Source: Tepidimonas ignava (GTDB lineage: Bacteria > Pseudomonadota > Gammaproteobacteria > Burkholderiales > Burkholderiaceae_C). From it: DNA of 64,000 nucleotides. The stretch spans positions 1-64,000 of the forward strand of contig NZ_SMAH01000011.1 of NCBI RefSeq assembly GCF_004342625.1. The letters are read 5' to 3'. The first letter of the stretch is position 1. The number at the start of each line of letters is the position of its first letter. The notes beneath the pieces are model-generated. The model was not told where the DNA came from, searched no databases, and was given only the letters and a program-made list of their open reading frames with translations. Of this stretch, positions 29,152 to 37,986 are shown one piece after another. Made by a program: the position numbers and the translations under genes.

Positions 29152-30603
29152 ATGACGACACCCACCCACCCGATGACCGCGCGCCGGCGCCTGACCTGGC
29201 TGGCGGTGCCGATGCTGGCGCTGGCCGGGTGCGCCAGCGCCCCGCTGGCGCCCGGGCCGGTGCTCAGCGTCGAGACGCCGACCGCGTGGACGGCGCTGGA
29301 CGGCGCCGCACCCGCGCCGCCCGACGGGCCATCGGCGTGGGACGTGGCGCGTTGGTGGGAAGGGTTGGGTGACGCCGCGCTGACCGCCTGGGTGCAGGCG
29401 GCGCTGCAAGCCAACACCGACCTGCGCGCGGCCCAGGCTGCGCTGGCGCAAGCCCGCGCGGTGCGCGAAGCGGCCCAAGCCGCCACCTGGCCCAGCGTCG
29501 ATGCCCGCCTCGGCGCGCGCCAGGCGCGCACCGAGGCGGGCGGTGCCCACGCCGTCAGCGCCGGGCTTGATGCCCAGTGGGAACTGGACCTGTGGGGTCG
29601 ACGCAACGCGGCCGTGCAAGCCAGCGAAGCGGACGAGCGCGCCACGGCGGCGTCGCTGGCCTGGACGCGCGTGTCGCTGGCGGCCGAGGTGGCGGCGGCT
29701 TACTGGGACCTTTGGAGCGCGCAGCAGCGCCTGCAAACCGCCCAGCAGAGCCTGGCCGCGCAAACCGACAGCGTGCAATTGACCCAGTGGCGCGTGCAGG
29801 CCGGCCTGAGCGCGCAGCAAGACCTGGACAGCGCACGCGCGAACCTGGAGCAAACCCGCGCCAGCGTGGCTGCGCTGCAAGCCAGCGCACGCCAAGCGCT
29901 GCACGCGCTCAACCTGCTGGCCGGCCGCCCGGCAGGCGCTGCGCCGTTGGCGCAACCCGCCGAGCGTGCGCCCGAGCCGCCGCCGGCCTGGACCCTGCCG
30001 GTGCCGGCCGACACGCTGCGCCAGCGTCCGGACGTGGCCGCCGCCTGGGCGCGTTGGCAGGCCGCCGCGGCGCGCGTGGCGCAGGCCGACGCGGCCCGGT
30101 TGCCCACGCTGACGTTGACGGGCAGCCTGAGCTGGCAAGCCCCGCGGGTGAGCGAGCTGCTGGACCCCGCTGCACTGACCCGTGCGCTGGTGGCCAGCGT
30201 CGCCGCGCCGCTGTTCGACGCGGGGCAGCGCCAGGCCCAGGTGCGCCAGCAACAGGCGGCGCTGGAGCAAGCCCGCGCGGCGCTGGAAGGCGCGTTGCTG
30301 GCGGCGCTGCGCGACGTCGAAAACGCCCTCGTGGCCATCGCCAGCGACCGTGCCCGCGTGCGGCACCTGCAGGCCGCCGAAGAAGCCGCGGCCGCGGCGC
30401 TGCAGCAGGCCACGCTGCGCCACCGCGCGGGGCTGGCTGACCTGCGCACGCTGTTGGACGCCCAGCGCACGTGGCTGGCCGTGCGCAGCGAGCGCATCGC
30501 CGCCCAGGCGCAGTGGGCCACAGACCACGCGCGCCTGTTCAAAGCCCTGGGTGGGGGCTGGCAGCCCGCCGACACCGACCCGGTGCCCGAACGATCGAGG
30601 TGA
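29152..30603 (+). CDS. Outer-membrane efflux lipoprotein (NodT/TolC family)
   Basis: This protein of about 483 residues is the outer-membrane channel of a tripartite exporter. It has a signal peptide with lipobox LALAGC, so a lipidated Cys near residue 26, followed by two outer-membrane efflux repeats rich in Ala/Gln helices. Candidate starts are 29140, 29152 and 29173; none has a strong ribosome binding site. It heads an operon with the periplasmic adaptor and ABC genes (7-bp gap to the next). Confidence 0.88.
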   Translation: MTTPTHPMTARRRLTWLAVPMLALAGCASAPLAPGPVLSVETPTAWTALDGAAPAPPDGPSAWDVARWWEGLGDAALTAWVQAALQANTDLRAAQAALAQARAVREAAQAATWPSVDARLGARQARTEAGGAHAVSAGLDAQWELDLWGRRNAAVQASEADERATAASLAWTRVSLAAEVAAAYWDLWSAQQRLQTAQQSLAAQTDSVQLTQWRVQAGLSAQQDLDSARANLEQTRASVAALQASARQALHALNLLAGRPAGAAPLAQPAERAPEPPPAWTLPVPADTLRQRPDVAAAWARWQAAAARVAQADAARLPTLTLTGSLSWQAPRVSELLDPAALTRALVASVAAPLFDAGQRQAQVRQQQAALEQARAALEGALLAALRDVENALVAIASDRARVRHLQAAEEAAAAALQQATLRHRAGLADLRTLLDAQRTWLAVRSERIAAQAQWATDHARLFKALGGGWQPADTDPVPERSR

Positions 30604-30610
30604 CCCTGAC

Positions 30611-31921
30611 ATGCCTTGGTGGAAACGAACGACACGCCCCTCCGACGCCGACGTGCAGCGCCTGCTGGGCGACGAACGTCCGCGGCCGCTGTGGCGGCGA
30701 CCCTGGCCTTGGCTCGCGCTGCTGGTGCTGCTGGCCGCAGGCTGGGGCTGGCAGCGCTGGCAGGTGCGCAGCGCCGAGCAGGCCCGCCCGGTGTACGTGA
30801 CCGAGCCCCTCAAGCGCGGTGACCTCGTGCTCAACGTCACGGCCAACGGCACGCTGCAGCCGGTGCGTTCGGTCAACATCGGCAGCGAGCTGTCCGGCAC
30901 CGTGCGCGAGGTGCTGGTCGACGTCAACGACCGCGTGCAGCGGGGGCAGGTGCTGGTGGTGCTGGACACCGCCAAGCTGCAAGACCAGGTCAACAGCGCG
31001 CGTGCGGCGCTGGCGTCGGCGCAGGCGCAGGTGGCGCAGGCCGACGCCACCGCCGCCGAGGCCGAGGCCAACCTGAAGCGCTTGCAAACGCTGGCGCAGC
31101 TCAGCGGCGGCACCACGCCGTCGCCCAGCGAGCTCGAAGCCGCCCAGGCCGCGCTGCAGCGCGCCCGCGCCGCGCAGGAGGTGGCCCGCGCGGCGGTGGA
31201 GCAGGCGCGCGCCACCCTGTCCACCAACGAAACCAACCTGGCCAAAGCGTCCATCCGCTCGCCCATCGACGGTGTGGTGCTGGCGCGCAACGTCGACCCA
31301 GGCAACGCCGTGGCGGCGTCGCTGCAGGCGGTCACGCTGCTGACCATCGCACAGGATCTGCGCCGCCTCAAGCTCGACGTGGCGGTGGACGAAGCCGACG
31401 TCGGCCATGTGCGCGAAGGACAAAGTGCCACGTTCACGGTGAGTGCCTACCCGCGGCGGCGCTACCCGGCGCAGGTCGAGCGTGTCGCCTACGGCGCCAC
31501 CAAGACCGACAACGTCGTCACCTACAGCGCCACCCTGGGCGTGGCCAACGACGACCTGTCGCTGCGGCCGGGCATGACGGCCACCGCCACCATCCGCGCC
31601 GCCGAGCGCAAGGACGTGTGGCTGGTGCCCAACACGGCGCTGCGCTTCGCGCCCAGCGAACCCACGGCCCCCAGCGCCGGTGGTGGGCTGGCCAGCCTGT
31701 TCATGCCCAAGCCGCCCAGCGCCGGGCGCAAAACGGTGCGCGTCGACACCCGCGCCGGCGGGCCGCGCCAGATCTGGGTGCTGCGCGACGGCCAGCCGCA
31801 GGCGCTGCCGGTGACGGTGGGCATCAGCGACGGTCGCATGACCGAAGTCAGCGGCGAGGGGTTGGCCGACGGCCTGCCCGTGATCGTGGAGCAACGCAGC
31901 AACGGGCGCGGCGCGCGATGA
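30611..31921 (+). CDS. MacA-like periplasmic adaptor (membrane fusion protein)
   Basis: This 436-residue adaptor has one N-terminal transmembrane helix (WPWLALLVLLAAGWGW), a lipoyl-like half motif near GSELSGTVREVLVDVNDRV, a long coiled-coil hairpin (residues about 110-210) and beta-barrel domains ending with a C-terminal membrane-proximal domain. It links the ABC transporter to the outer-membrane channel. Its stop overlaps the ATPase start (ATGA). Confidence 0.92.
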   Translation: MPWWKRTTRPSDADVQRLLGDERPRPLWRRPWPWLALLVLLAAGWGWQRWQVRSAEQARPVYVTEPLKRGDLVLNVTANGTLQPVRSVNIGSELSGTVREVLVDVNDRVQRGQVLVVLDTAKLQDQVNSARAALASAQAQVAQADATAAEAEANLKRLQTLAQLSGGTTPSPSELEAAQAALQRARAAQEVARAAVEQARATLSTNETNLAKASIRSPIDGVVLARNVDPGNAVAASLQAVTLLTIAQDLRRLKLDVAVDEADVGHVREGQSATFTVSAYPRRRYPAQVERVAYGATKTDNVVTYSATLGVANDDLSLRPGMTATATIRAAERKDVWLVPNTALRFAPSEPTAPSAGGGLASLFMPKPPSAGRKTVRVDTRAGGPRQIWVLRDGQPQALPVTVGISDGRMTEVSGEGLADGLPVIVEQRSNGRGAR

Positions 31922-32649
31922 GCACCTCGGCATCGGCACCGCTGATCGCCCTGATGGGGGTGCAGCGCACCTACGGCAGTGGGGCGGCGGCGTTTCAGGC
32001 CTTGCGTGGCGTGGACCTGGAGGTCAGGGCGGGGGAGTTCGTCGCCATCATGGGGCCCAGCGGCTCGGGCAAGTCCACGGCGATGAACATCTTGGGTCTG
32101 CTGGACACCCCGAGCGTTGGGGAATACCGCTTCCAGGGCGTGGCGGTGCAGCGCTTGGCGCGCGACGAGCGCGCGCTGCTGCGGCGGCGCTACTTCGGTT
32201 TTGTTTTCCAGGGCTTTCACCTGCTGCCGCGCACCACCGCGCTGGAAAACGTCGAGCTGCCGCTCATTTACCGCGGCGAGCGCGCGCGCACGCGCCACGC
32301 CGCCGCGCGCGCCGCGTTGGCCGAGGTGGGCCTGGCGGGCTGGGAGCACCACACCCCGGCGGAGCTGTCCGGCGGCCAGCAGCAGCGCGTGGCCATCGCG
32401 CGCGCCATCGTCACCCAGCCGCAGGTGCTGCTGGCCGACGAGCCCACCGGCAACCTGGACTCGCAGCGCAGCCACGAGATCATGCAGCTCATCACCCGCC
32501 TCAACCGCGAGCGCGGCATCACCGTGCTGATGGTCACGCACGAAGCCGACATCGCCGCCTACGCGCAGCGTATCGTGCACTTTCGCGACGGCCGCATTGA
32601 GCGCGAGGAGCGGCGCGACACCACGGCGGCGACCAGCCCGGAGGCCTGA
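31918..32649 (+). CDS. MacB-type ABC ATPase subunit
   Basis: This 243-residue ATP-binding protein of the MacB/LolD class has Walker A GPSGSGKST, signature LSGGQQQRVAIARA and Walker B VLLADEPTGNLD. In E. coli MacB the ATPase and membrane domain are one chain; here they are two genes. It overlaps the adaptor gene by 4 bp and precedes the permease by 5 bp. Confidence 0.94.
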   Translation: MSTSASAPLIALMGVQRTYGSGAAAFQALRGVDLEVRAGEFVAIMGPSGSGKSTAMNILGLLDTPSVGEYRFQGVAVQRLARDERALLRRRYFGFVFQGFHLLPRTTALENVELPLIYRGERARTRHAAARAALAEVGLAGWEHHTPAELSGGQQQRVAIARAIVTQPQVLLADEPTGNLDSQRSHEIMQLITRLNRERGITVLMVTHEADIAAYAQRIVHFRDGRIEREERRDTTAATSPEA

Positions 32650-32654
32650 CGACG

Positions 32655-33863
32655 ATGTGGCTCAACACCTTGCTGCTGGCGTTGCGCTCGATCCGGCGCA
32701 ACCTGCTGCGCTCGTTCCTGACGGTGCTGGGCGTGGTCATCGGCGTGGCCGCGGTGGTCACCATGGTCACGGTGGGCAACGGCGCCACACGCGCCATCCA
32801 GGCCCAGATCGCCAGCCTGGGCGTCAACCTGCTGCAAGTGCGCCCCGGGCAGCGCCTCGGGCCGGGCGGCTTTGGCGGTGGCGCGCCGTCGTTCAAGCTG
32901 GCCGACGCCCACGCCATCGCCACCCAGGTGCCCGGGGTGCTTGCGGTGGCGGCCGAAACGCGCTCCAGCGGCGCCGTCGTGGCCAACGGGCGCAACTGGA
33001 GCGCCAGCCTCATCGGCGGCTCGGCGGACTGGATGCTGACCAACAACTGGACCCTGGCCGAGGGCCGGCCCTTCACCGACGACGAGCAGCGCGTTGGCGC
33101 GGCGGTGTGCATCCTGGGCGAGACGGTGCGACGCGAGCTCTTTGGCGCCAGCTCACCGGTGGGCGCCAGTGTGCGCGTGCGCCAGATCCCGTGCGAGGTG
33201 GTGGGCGTCCTGGCCCCCAAGGGCACCGGCGCGTTCGGTCAGGACCAGGACGACGTCGTGCTGATGCCCATCACCACGCTGCACCGGCGCGTGGTGGGCC
33301 ATACGCGCGTGTTCACGCTGCACGTGTCGATGCAGGACGGCGCCGACGCCGATGCCGTCAAAAGCGCCTTGCGTGCGGTGCTGCGCGAACGCCGCAGCCT
33401 GGCCGACGGTGAAGAGGACAACTTCAACATCCTGGACACGGCGCAACTGGCCGACACGATGGCGGGCACCACCCGCATCATGACCATGCTGCTGGGGGCG
33501 GTGGCCGCCGTCAGCCTGGTGGTGGGGGGCATCGGCATCATGAACATCATGCTGGTCAGCGTCACCGAGCGCACGCGCGAAATCGGACTGCGGCTGGCCA
33601 TCGGTGCGCGCGAACGCGAGGTCATGGGCCAGTTCCTCGTCGAAGCGGTGGTGCTGGCCGCCTTTGGCGGTTTGGTGGGGCTGCTGCTGGCGCTGGCCGC
33701 CAGCGTCGGGCTGAGCGTGGCGATGGATGTGCCGTTCGTTTTCGAGCCCGCCATCAACGCCCTGGCGTTCACCGTGGCGGCGCTCATCGGCGTGGCGTTT
33801 GGCTACTTCCCCGCCCGCCGCGCCGCCCGGCTGGACCCCATCGAGGCGCTGCGGCATGAGTGA
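32655..33863 (+). CDS. MacB-type ABC permease subunit
   Basis: This 402-residue permease has an N-terminal helix, a large periplasmic MacB_PCD domain and three C-terminal helices (FtsX-like) with the conserved [18 protein letters not shown] and [17 protein letters not shown]. It uses a mechanotransmission mechanism to push periplasmic substrates through the outer-membrane channel. The substrate (macrolide, peptide, siderophore or toxin) is unknown. It is the last gene of the operon and faces tRNA-Ser. Confidence 0.94.
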   Translation: MWLNTLLLALRSIRRNLLRSFLTVLGVVIGVAAVVTMVTVGNGATRAIQAQIASLGVNLLQVRPGQRLGPGGFGGGAPSFKLADAHAIATQVPGVLAVAAETRSSGAVVANGRNWSASLIGGSADWMLTNNWTLAEGRPFTDDEQRVGAAVCILGETVRRELFGASSPVGASVRVRQIPCEVVGVLAPKGTGAFGQDQDDVVLMPITTLHRRVVGHTRVFTLHVSMQDGADADAVKSALRAVLRERRSLADGEEDNFNILDTAQLADTMAGTTRIMTMLLGAVAAVSLVVGGIGIMNIMLVSVTERTREIGLRLAIGAREREVMGQFLVEAVVLAAFGGLVGLLLALAASVGLSVAMDVPFVFEPAINALAFTVAALIGVAFGYFPARRAARLDPIEALRHE

Positions 33864-33868
33864 GACGG

Positions 33869-33956
33869 TGGCGGAAGCGGTGGGATTCGAACCCACGAAC
33901 CCTTGCGGGTTGCCGGTTTTCAAGACCGGTGCCTTCAACCACTCGGCCACACTTCC
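33869..33956 (-). tRNA. tRNA-Ser (anticodon TGA)
   Basis: This 88-nt minus-strand tRNA has encoded CCA, a long variable arm (AACCCGCAAGGGTT), anticodon TGA in CTTGAAA, and acceptor GGAAGTG paired with CGCTTCC. A TACAAT -10 box lies upstream at 33972-33977. It is convergent with the exporter operon, 5 bp from its stop. Confidence 0.97.
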
Positions 33957-33971
33957 GCTGGCGTGGTCGCC

Positions 33972-33977
33972 ATTGTA
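33972..33977 (-). promoter_or_regulatory. -10 box of tRNA-Ser promoter
   Basis: TACAAT on the minus strand lies 15 bp before the tRNA 5' end. Confidence 0.5.
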
Positions 33978-34161
33978 GCGGTGCGGCCGCCGGGTGGCGC
34001 ACGGTCAGGGGCGCCGCTGACCGGGCCGCGCGCGCCGGTTGGGCGGGGCCTGACGCCGGTGTCGGAAAAAGCCTGACAGCGCAAACAGCGCACTGCCGAC
34101 TCCAGCGCCGTGCGGGCTTGCCTACAGTGAAACCGTCGCTGTTCCACTGGAGGAGCCCACC

Positions 34162-34902
34162 ATGCAAGCGCAGACGTCCCACGAACACGCCATCGTGCCG
34201 CGCGCCGGTTGGTACGCCGTGCCGGCGCCCGCGTGGCATGCCGAGCACGATATCGCGATGCGCCGCGAGCGGTTGCCTTTCCGGATCCGCGTGGCGCGCA
34301 GCCAGGCCGATTTACGCCGCGTGGCGCAACTGCGCTACGACGCTTACGCGCGCCACTTGCCGGCCTCGCTGACGCAAGGGCTGCTGCAGGTCGATCCGTT
34401 GGACCTGGCGCCGGGCGTGGCGGTGCTGATGGCCGAATCCCGCGCCGATGGCGAATTGCTGGGCACGCTGCGCATCCAAACCAACGAGCACCGGCCGCTG
34501 GCGTTGCAGCAGTCGTTCGGGCTGCCCGCTTGGATGGCCGACGCACGCTGCGCCGAGGTGACGCGGCTGGCGGTGACGCAGCGCGCCGACAGCCGGTTGG
34601 TCAAGACCGTGATGCTGAAGGCCGCCTACTACTGGTGCGAGCGCGCAGGCGTGCGCTACGTGCTGGTGACGGCGCGCTCGCCGCTGGACCGGCAGTACGC
34701 GCGCCTGATGTTCCGGGATGTCGATCCGGCCAAGGGGTTCGTGCCGCTGGAGCACGTGTTTGGGCTGCCGCACCGCGTGATGTACTGCGACATCGCCACG
34801 GCGCGCTTCGAAGGCGCCGGTCACCCGCTGTACGACTTCTGGTTCAACACCGATCACCCGGACATCGAGCTCGATGCTGGCGACGGCGGCACGGTCGGCT
34901 GA
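34162..34902 (+). CDS. FeeM-like N-acyl amino acid synthase / GNAT-fold acyltransferase
   Basis: This 246-residue protein has an acyltransferase core related to FeeM and autoinducer synthases (FRIRVARSQADLRRVAQLRYDAY, then AEVTRLAVTQRADSRLVKTV). FeeM enzymes join an acyl chain from acyl carrier protein to an amino acid; family members also occur beside exopolysaccharide and PEP-CTERM loci. The start has GGAGGAG upstream. The gene is alone on its strand, and its 3' end overlaps the convergent GGDEF-EAL gene by 49 bp. Acyl donor and acceptor are unknown. Confidence 0.7.
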   Translation: MQAQTSHEHAIVPRAGWYAVPAPAWHAEHDIAMRRERLPFRIRVARSQADLRRVAQLRYDAYARHLPASLTQGLLQVDPLDLAPGVAVLMAESRADGELLGTLRIQTNEHRPLALQQSFGLPAWMADARCAEVTRLAVTQRADSRLVKTVMLKAAYYWCERAGVRYVLVTARSPLDRQYARLMFRDVDPAKGFVPLEHVFGLPHRVMYCDIATARFEGAGHPLYDFWFNTDHPDIELDAGDGGTVG

Positions 34903-37900
34903 CCCAGCACCCAGTCGACTTCGGCCAGCTCGTCGTCGACCGGGCGGGTGTCGAGGTAGACGCGGATGCGCTCATCCGTGATGAAGTCGGCGCCGCTGCG
35001 CGCGCTCAGGATGCGCTGCGGGGGCACGGGGCGCGACAACGCCCAGCCTTGCACGTAGTCCACGCCGATCTCGGCCAGCGTCTCGACGGTGTCGTAGTCC
35101 TCGGCCCACTCGGCGATGGTTTTCATGCCGAGGTTCTGCGCCAGGCTCACGATCGCCTCGACGATGGCCACGTTGGCCGGGTGACGCGTCATGTTGACGA
35201 TGAAGCTGCCGTCGATCTTGAGGATGTCGGCCGGCAGATCCTTGAGGTACGAAAACGACGTGTAGCCGGCGCCAAAGTCGTCCAGCGCCACGCGCGCGCC
35301 ATAGCTGCGCACACGGTCGATGAAGCGCCGCGTGTTGCCGATGTCGTGCAGCGCCACGCTTTCGGTGATTTCCAGGCACAGGCGCGGCGCCACCTGCGCG
35401 TGCTGCTGCAGCAGCGTGTAGACGTCGTGGATGAAGCGCTCGTCGTTGAGCGAGGCGCCGCTGAAGTTGACGCACACAAACTGGCTGGCGGGCAGCTCGT
35501 CGCGGTGTTCGTCCAGCCAGCGCAGGGTGCTGGACAGCACCCAGCGGTCGATGGTGCTCATGCGGCCGGCGTGTTCGGCGGCGCGGATGATGCGCTCGGT
35601 CGGCACGCGGCTGCCATGTTCGTCCGCCATGCGCAGCAGCACTTCGAAGTTGAGCGATTGGTGCGGGTGGCGCAGCGACACCACCGGCTGCATTTCCAGG
35701 AACAGCCCTTCGATCTCGTGGCCATCGGCCAGGCGCTGCACGAGCTGCATCTCCGCTTCGTGTTCCTGGAACACGCGCGCGCCGTGCTCATAGACCACGA
35801 GCCCGGCTGCAGGGTTGCGCTTGGCCTCGCGGCAGGCCCGGTCGGCCGTGGCCAGCACGTCCTTGACGGTGCTGCCGGGGGTGACTTCGATCAGGCCGAT
35901 GGAGCCGCGCACCTGGAACGCGCGGTCGCCAACGCTGTACGGCTCGCTGCCCAGCCGCAGCAGGATGTCGCGGCACACCGTTTCGGCGCGGTGCAGCGCC
36001 GTGTCGAGCATGACGATCAAAAACTCATCGCCGCCGACGCGGCCCAGGTACATGTGCGACGCCAGCGGCGCTTGCACCCGCTCGCACACCTGTTGCAGCA
36101 CGGCGTCCCCGGCCGGGTGACCGTACAGGTCGTTGATGAGCTTGAAGCGGTCCAGGTCCAGGTAAGCCACCGCCAGTGGCTTGCCGCGGCGCAGCCGCTG
36201 CAGGCCGCGGCTCAGGCAGGCTTCGACGCCGCGCCGGTTGAGCACCTTGGTCAGCGGGTCGTGGTCGGCCAGGAACTGCAGATGCTCGTGCGCCCGCACG
36301 CGGTCGGTGATGTCTTGCAGCGTGCCCTCGATGGTGTCGCCCGCACGTGCGGCGCGCACCAAAAAGCGCTGACCGCCACCGTCGGCCCCGGCCAGCCCGG
36401 TTTCGAACTCGACCGTCTGTCCGGGCTCGGCGCCGCCGCTGAGCTTGGTCCAATCCGCCGCCGGAAAAATCGCGTCCCAGCGCTGCCCTTCCAGCTCCAG
36501 CGGGCGTTGCAGCAGCGTGTGCATGGCGGGGTTGGCGCTCAAAAAGCGCCCCTGCGCGTCCAGCGTGAACAGGCCAATCGGAATGAAGTCGAACGTGTGC
36601 TGCAGTTCCGCCTGCAGGGCCAGGCGCTGCTCGTGCTCGAGCCGAAATTGCTCGGCAATGGCCAGCGAGGCCAGCAGGCTGGACGCCAGCGCCGCGGTGA
36701 CGCTGTTGAACGACGCCAGCAACCCCTTGAGCCCCGCCGCAGCCGCGATCACCTCGTACACGCTGGCGGCCAACGCGATGCCCATCGCCGCGGCGTACCA
36801 CATGGCCACCCGGGAGCGTGTGCGCACCAGCATCATCAGCAGCGCGTAGCCCAGCACCAACACCCCCAACCCGGTGGCGCTCCAGATGATGGGCAGGAAC
36901 CAACGGTACGGCAACACCAGCGCTGCCAGCAGCACCGGCACGCAGGCCACCAGCACCCAGCGCACCGGACGCAGCAGGCCCACGCGCACCAGGTCGGCCT
37001 CGAACAGGTAGCGAAACAGCACGACGGTGGCCGTGGAATACAGCGCCAACGTGAGGCGCCGCAGCGGCACCAGCCAATCGGTCGGCACCAGGTAGCCAAG
37101 CCACTGGTAGTCCCAGCCGGCCGACAACGCCGCCATGCGCTGGTTGATGACCAGCCACGCGGCAAAAATCAGGTAGTTGCGTTCGCGGTTGATGAGGCCG
37201 GCCACCAACGTGAACACGGCCAGCATCAACAGCCCGCCATCGAGCCAGCCGGCGTTGCGGTGAAAGCGCCGTTCGGCCTGCTCGACGGCGGCGGCGGGCA
37301 GCGCATGCACGGTCAACCGTCCCGGGCCGGTGAAGCGCGTTTGGCAGACGACGGCCTCGGGCCAGGCGGGCAGCTCCAGCACGAACCCCGCGCGCGAAGG
37401 CCGCAGCGCGCCCGACGCCACCGGGCCGCGCATGCGGTCGACGGCCCCCAACGGCTGCAGCGTGGCGGCGTCCCAGCATTGCATCGAGGTGGCGTGGCGG
37501 GAGGGAAAGTCCAGCACATGACCGGGGCGGTCGCGCAGCTCGGGCGGTGTGTCGATCAACACCCACAGCGGCTGCTCCGACAGCCGGGTGTCGCGTGCCG
37601 GCGCCGGCGGCAGGCCGCGCAGAGCGGGCAGCACACTGGCGGCGTCGCGTGCCTCATCGGCGAACATCGTGCGCAGCGGCAGCGCCGGCGCGCTTTTGCC
37701 ATCGTCCAGGTCCTGCGGCCAGCGCCACACCGCCAGCAGCGTCAGCGCGGCCAGCATCAGCGGCACCGCATACGCCGTCAACGCTTGCAGCGCGCGTTCG
37801 AGCCGCTCCACCGGGGACGGTGCGGCGGCTGGGGTCGCGGCAGGGGCTGGGCTCATGAGGGCGAGTGGCTCCGAAGGTTCGCAGGCTCCCTGAAGCAATG

Positions 37901-37907
37901 CATTCAT
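34854..37907 (-). CDS. Membrane GGDEF-EAL protein with 7TM-like sensor and PAS domain
   Basis: This 1017-residue c-di-GMP protein has one helix at residues 45-62, a periplasmic sensor of about 160 residues, a seven-helix membrane block (about 222-420, 7TMR-DISM-like), PAS (about 435-535), GGDEF with intact motif at 625-629, then EAL. No RxxD inhibitory site is present before GGDEF. In the EAL domain the motif is EVL and the other acidic residues (CLEITES, DDFGAGYTS, LKIDGSF) and the Gln in YVQGW remain, so phosphodiesterase activity is plausible. It converges with the FeeM-like gene. Confidence 0.92.
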   Translation of the reverse strand: MNALLQGACEPSEPLALMSPAPAATPAAAPSPVERLERALQALTAYAVPLMLAALTLLAVWRWPQDLDDGKSAPALPLRTMFADEARDAASVLPALRGLPPAPARDTRLSEQPLWVLIDTPPELRDRPGHVLDFPSRHATSMQCWDAATLQPLGAVDRMRGPVASGALRPSRAGFVLELPAWPEAVVCQTRFTGPGRLTVHALPAAAVEQAERRFHRNAGWLDGGLLMLAVFTLVAGLINRERNYLIFAAWLVINQRMAALSAGWDYQWLGYLVPTDWLVPLRRLTLALYSTATVVLFRYLFEADLVRVGLLRPVRWVLVACVPVLLAALVLPYRWFLPIIWSATGLGVLVLGYALLMMLVRTRSRVAMWYAAAMGIALAASVYEVIAAAAGLKGLLASFNSVTAALASSLLASLAIAEQFRLEHEQRLALQAELQHTFDFIPIGLFTLDAQGRFLSANPAMHTLLQRPLELEGQRWDAIFPAADWTKLSGGAEPGQTVEFETGLAGADGGGQRFLVRAARAGDTIEGTLQDITDRVRAHEHLQFLADHDPLTKVLNRRGVEACLSRGLQRLRRGKPLAVAYLDLDRFKLINDLYGHPAGDAVLQQVCERVQAPLASHMYLGRVGGDEFLIVMLDTALHRAETVCRDILLRLGSEPYSVGDRAFQVRGSIGLIEVTPGSTVKDVLATADRACREAKRNPAAGLVVYEHGARVFQEHEAEMQLVQRLADGHEIEGLFLEMQPVVSLRHPHQSLNFEVLLRMADEHGSRVPTERIIRAAEHAGRMSTIDRWVLSSTLRWLDEHRDELPASQFVCVNFSGASLNDERFIHDVYTLLQQHAQVAPRLCLEITESVALHDIGNTRRFIDRVRSYGARVALDDFGAGYTSFSYLKDLPADILKIDGSFIVNMTRHPANVAIVEAIVSLAQNLGMKTIAEWAEDYDTVETLAEIGVDYVQGWALSRPVPPQRILSARSGADFITDERIRVYLDTRPVDDELAEVDWVLGQPTVPPSPASSSMSG

Positions 37908-37986
37908 CGACTTACGCGATGATGTAAACAGCGATTATGAAGCTGAAGTGACATCGGCGGTGCAACGGTGTGTCAAACTGCGGTTC

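Noticed and set aside
34209-37922. A 1237-codon plus-strand open frame opposite the GGDEF-EAL gene
   Set aside because: It is the antisense shadow of the GGDEF-EAL gene, with His/Gln/Arg-rich composition and no domains.
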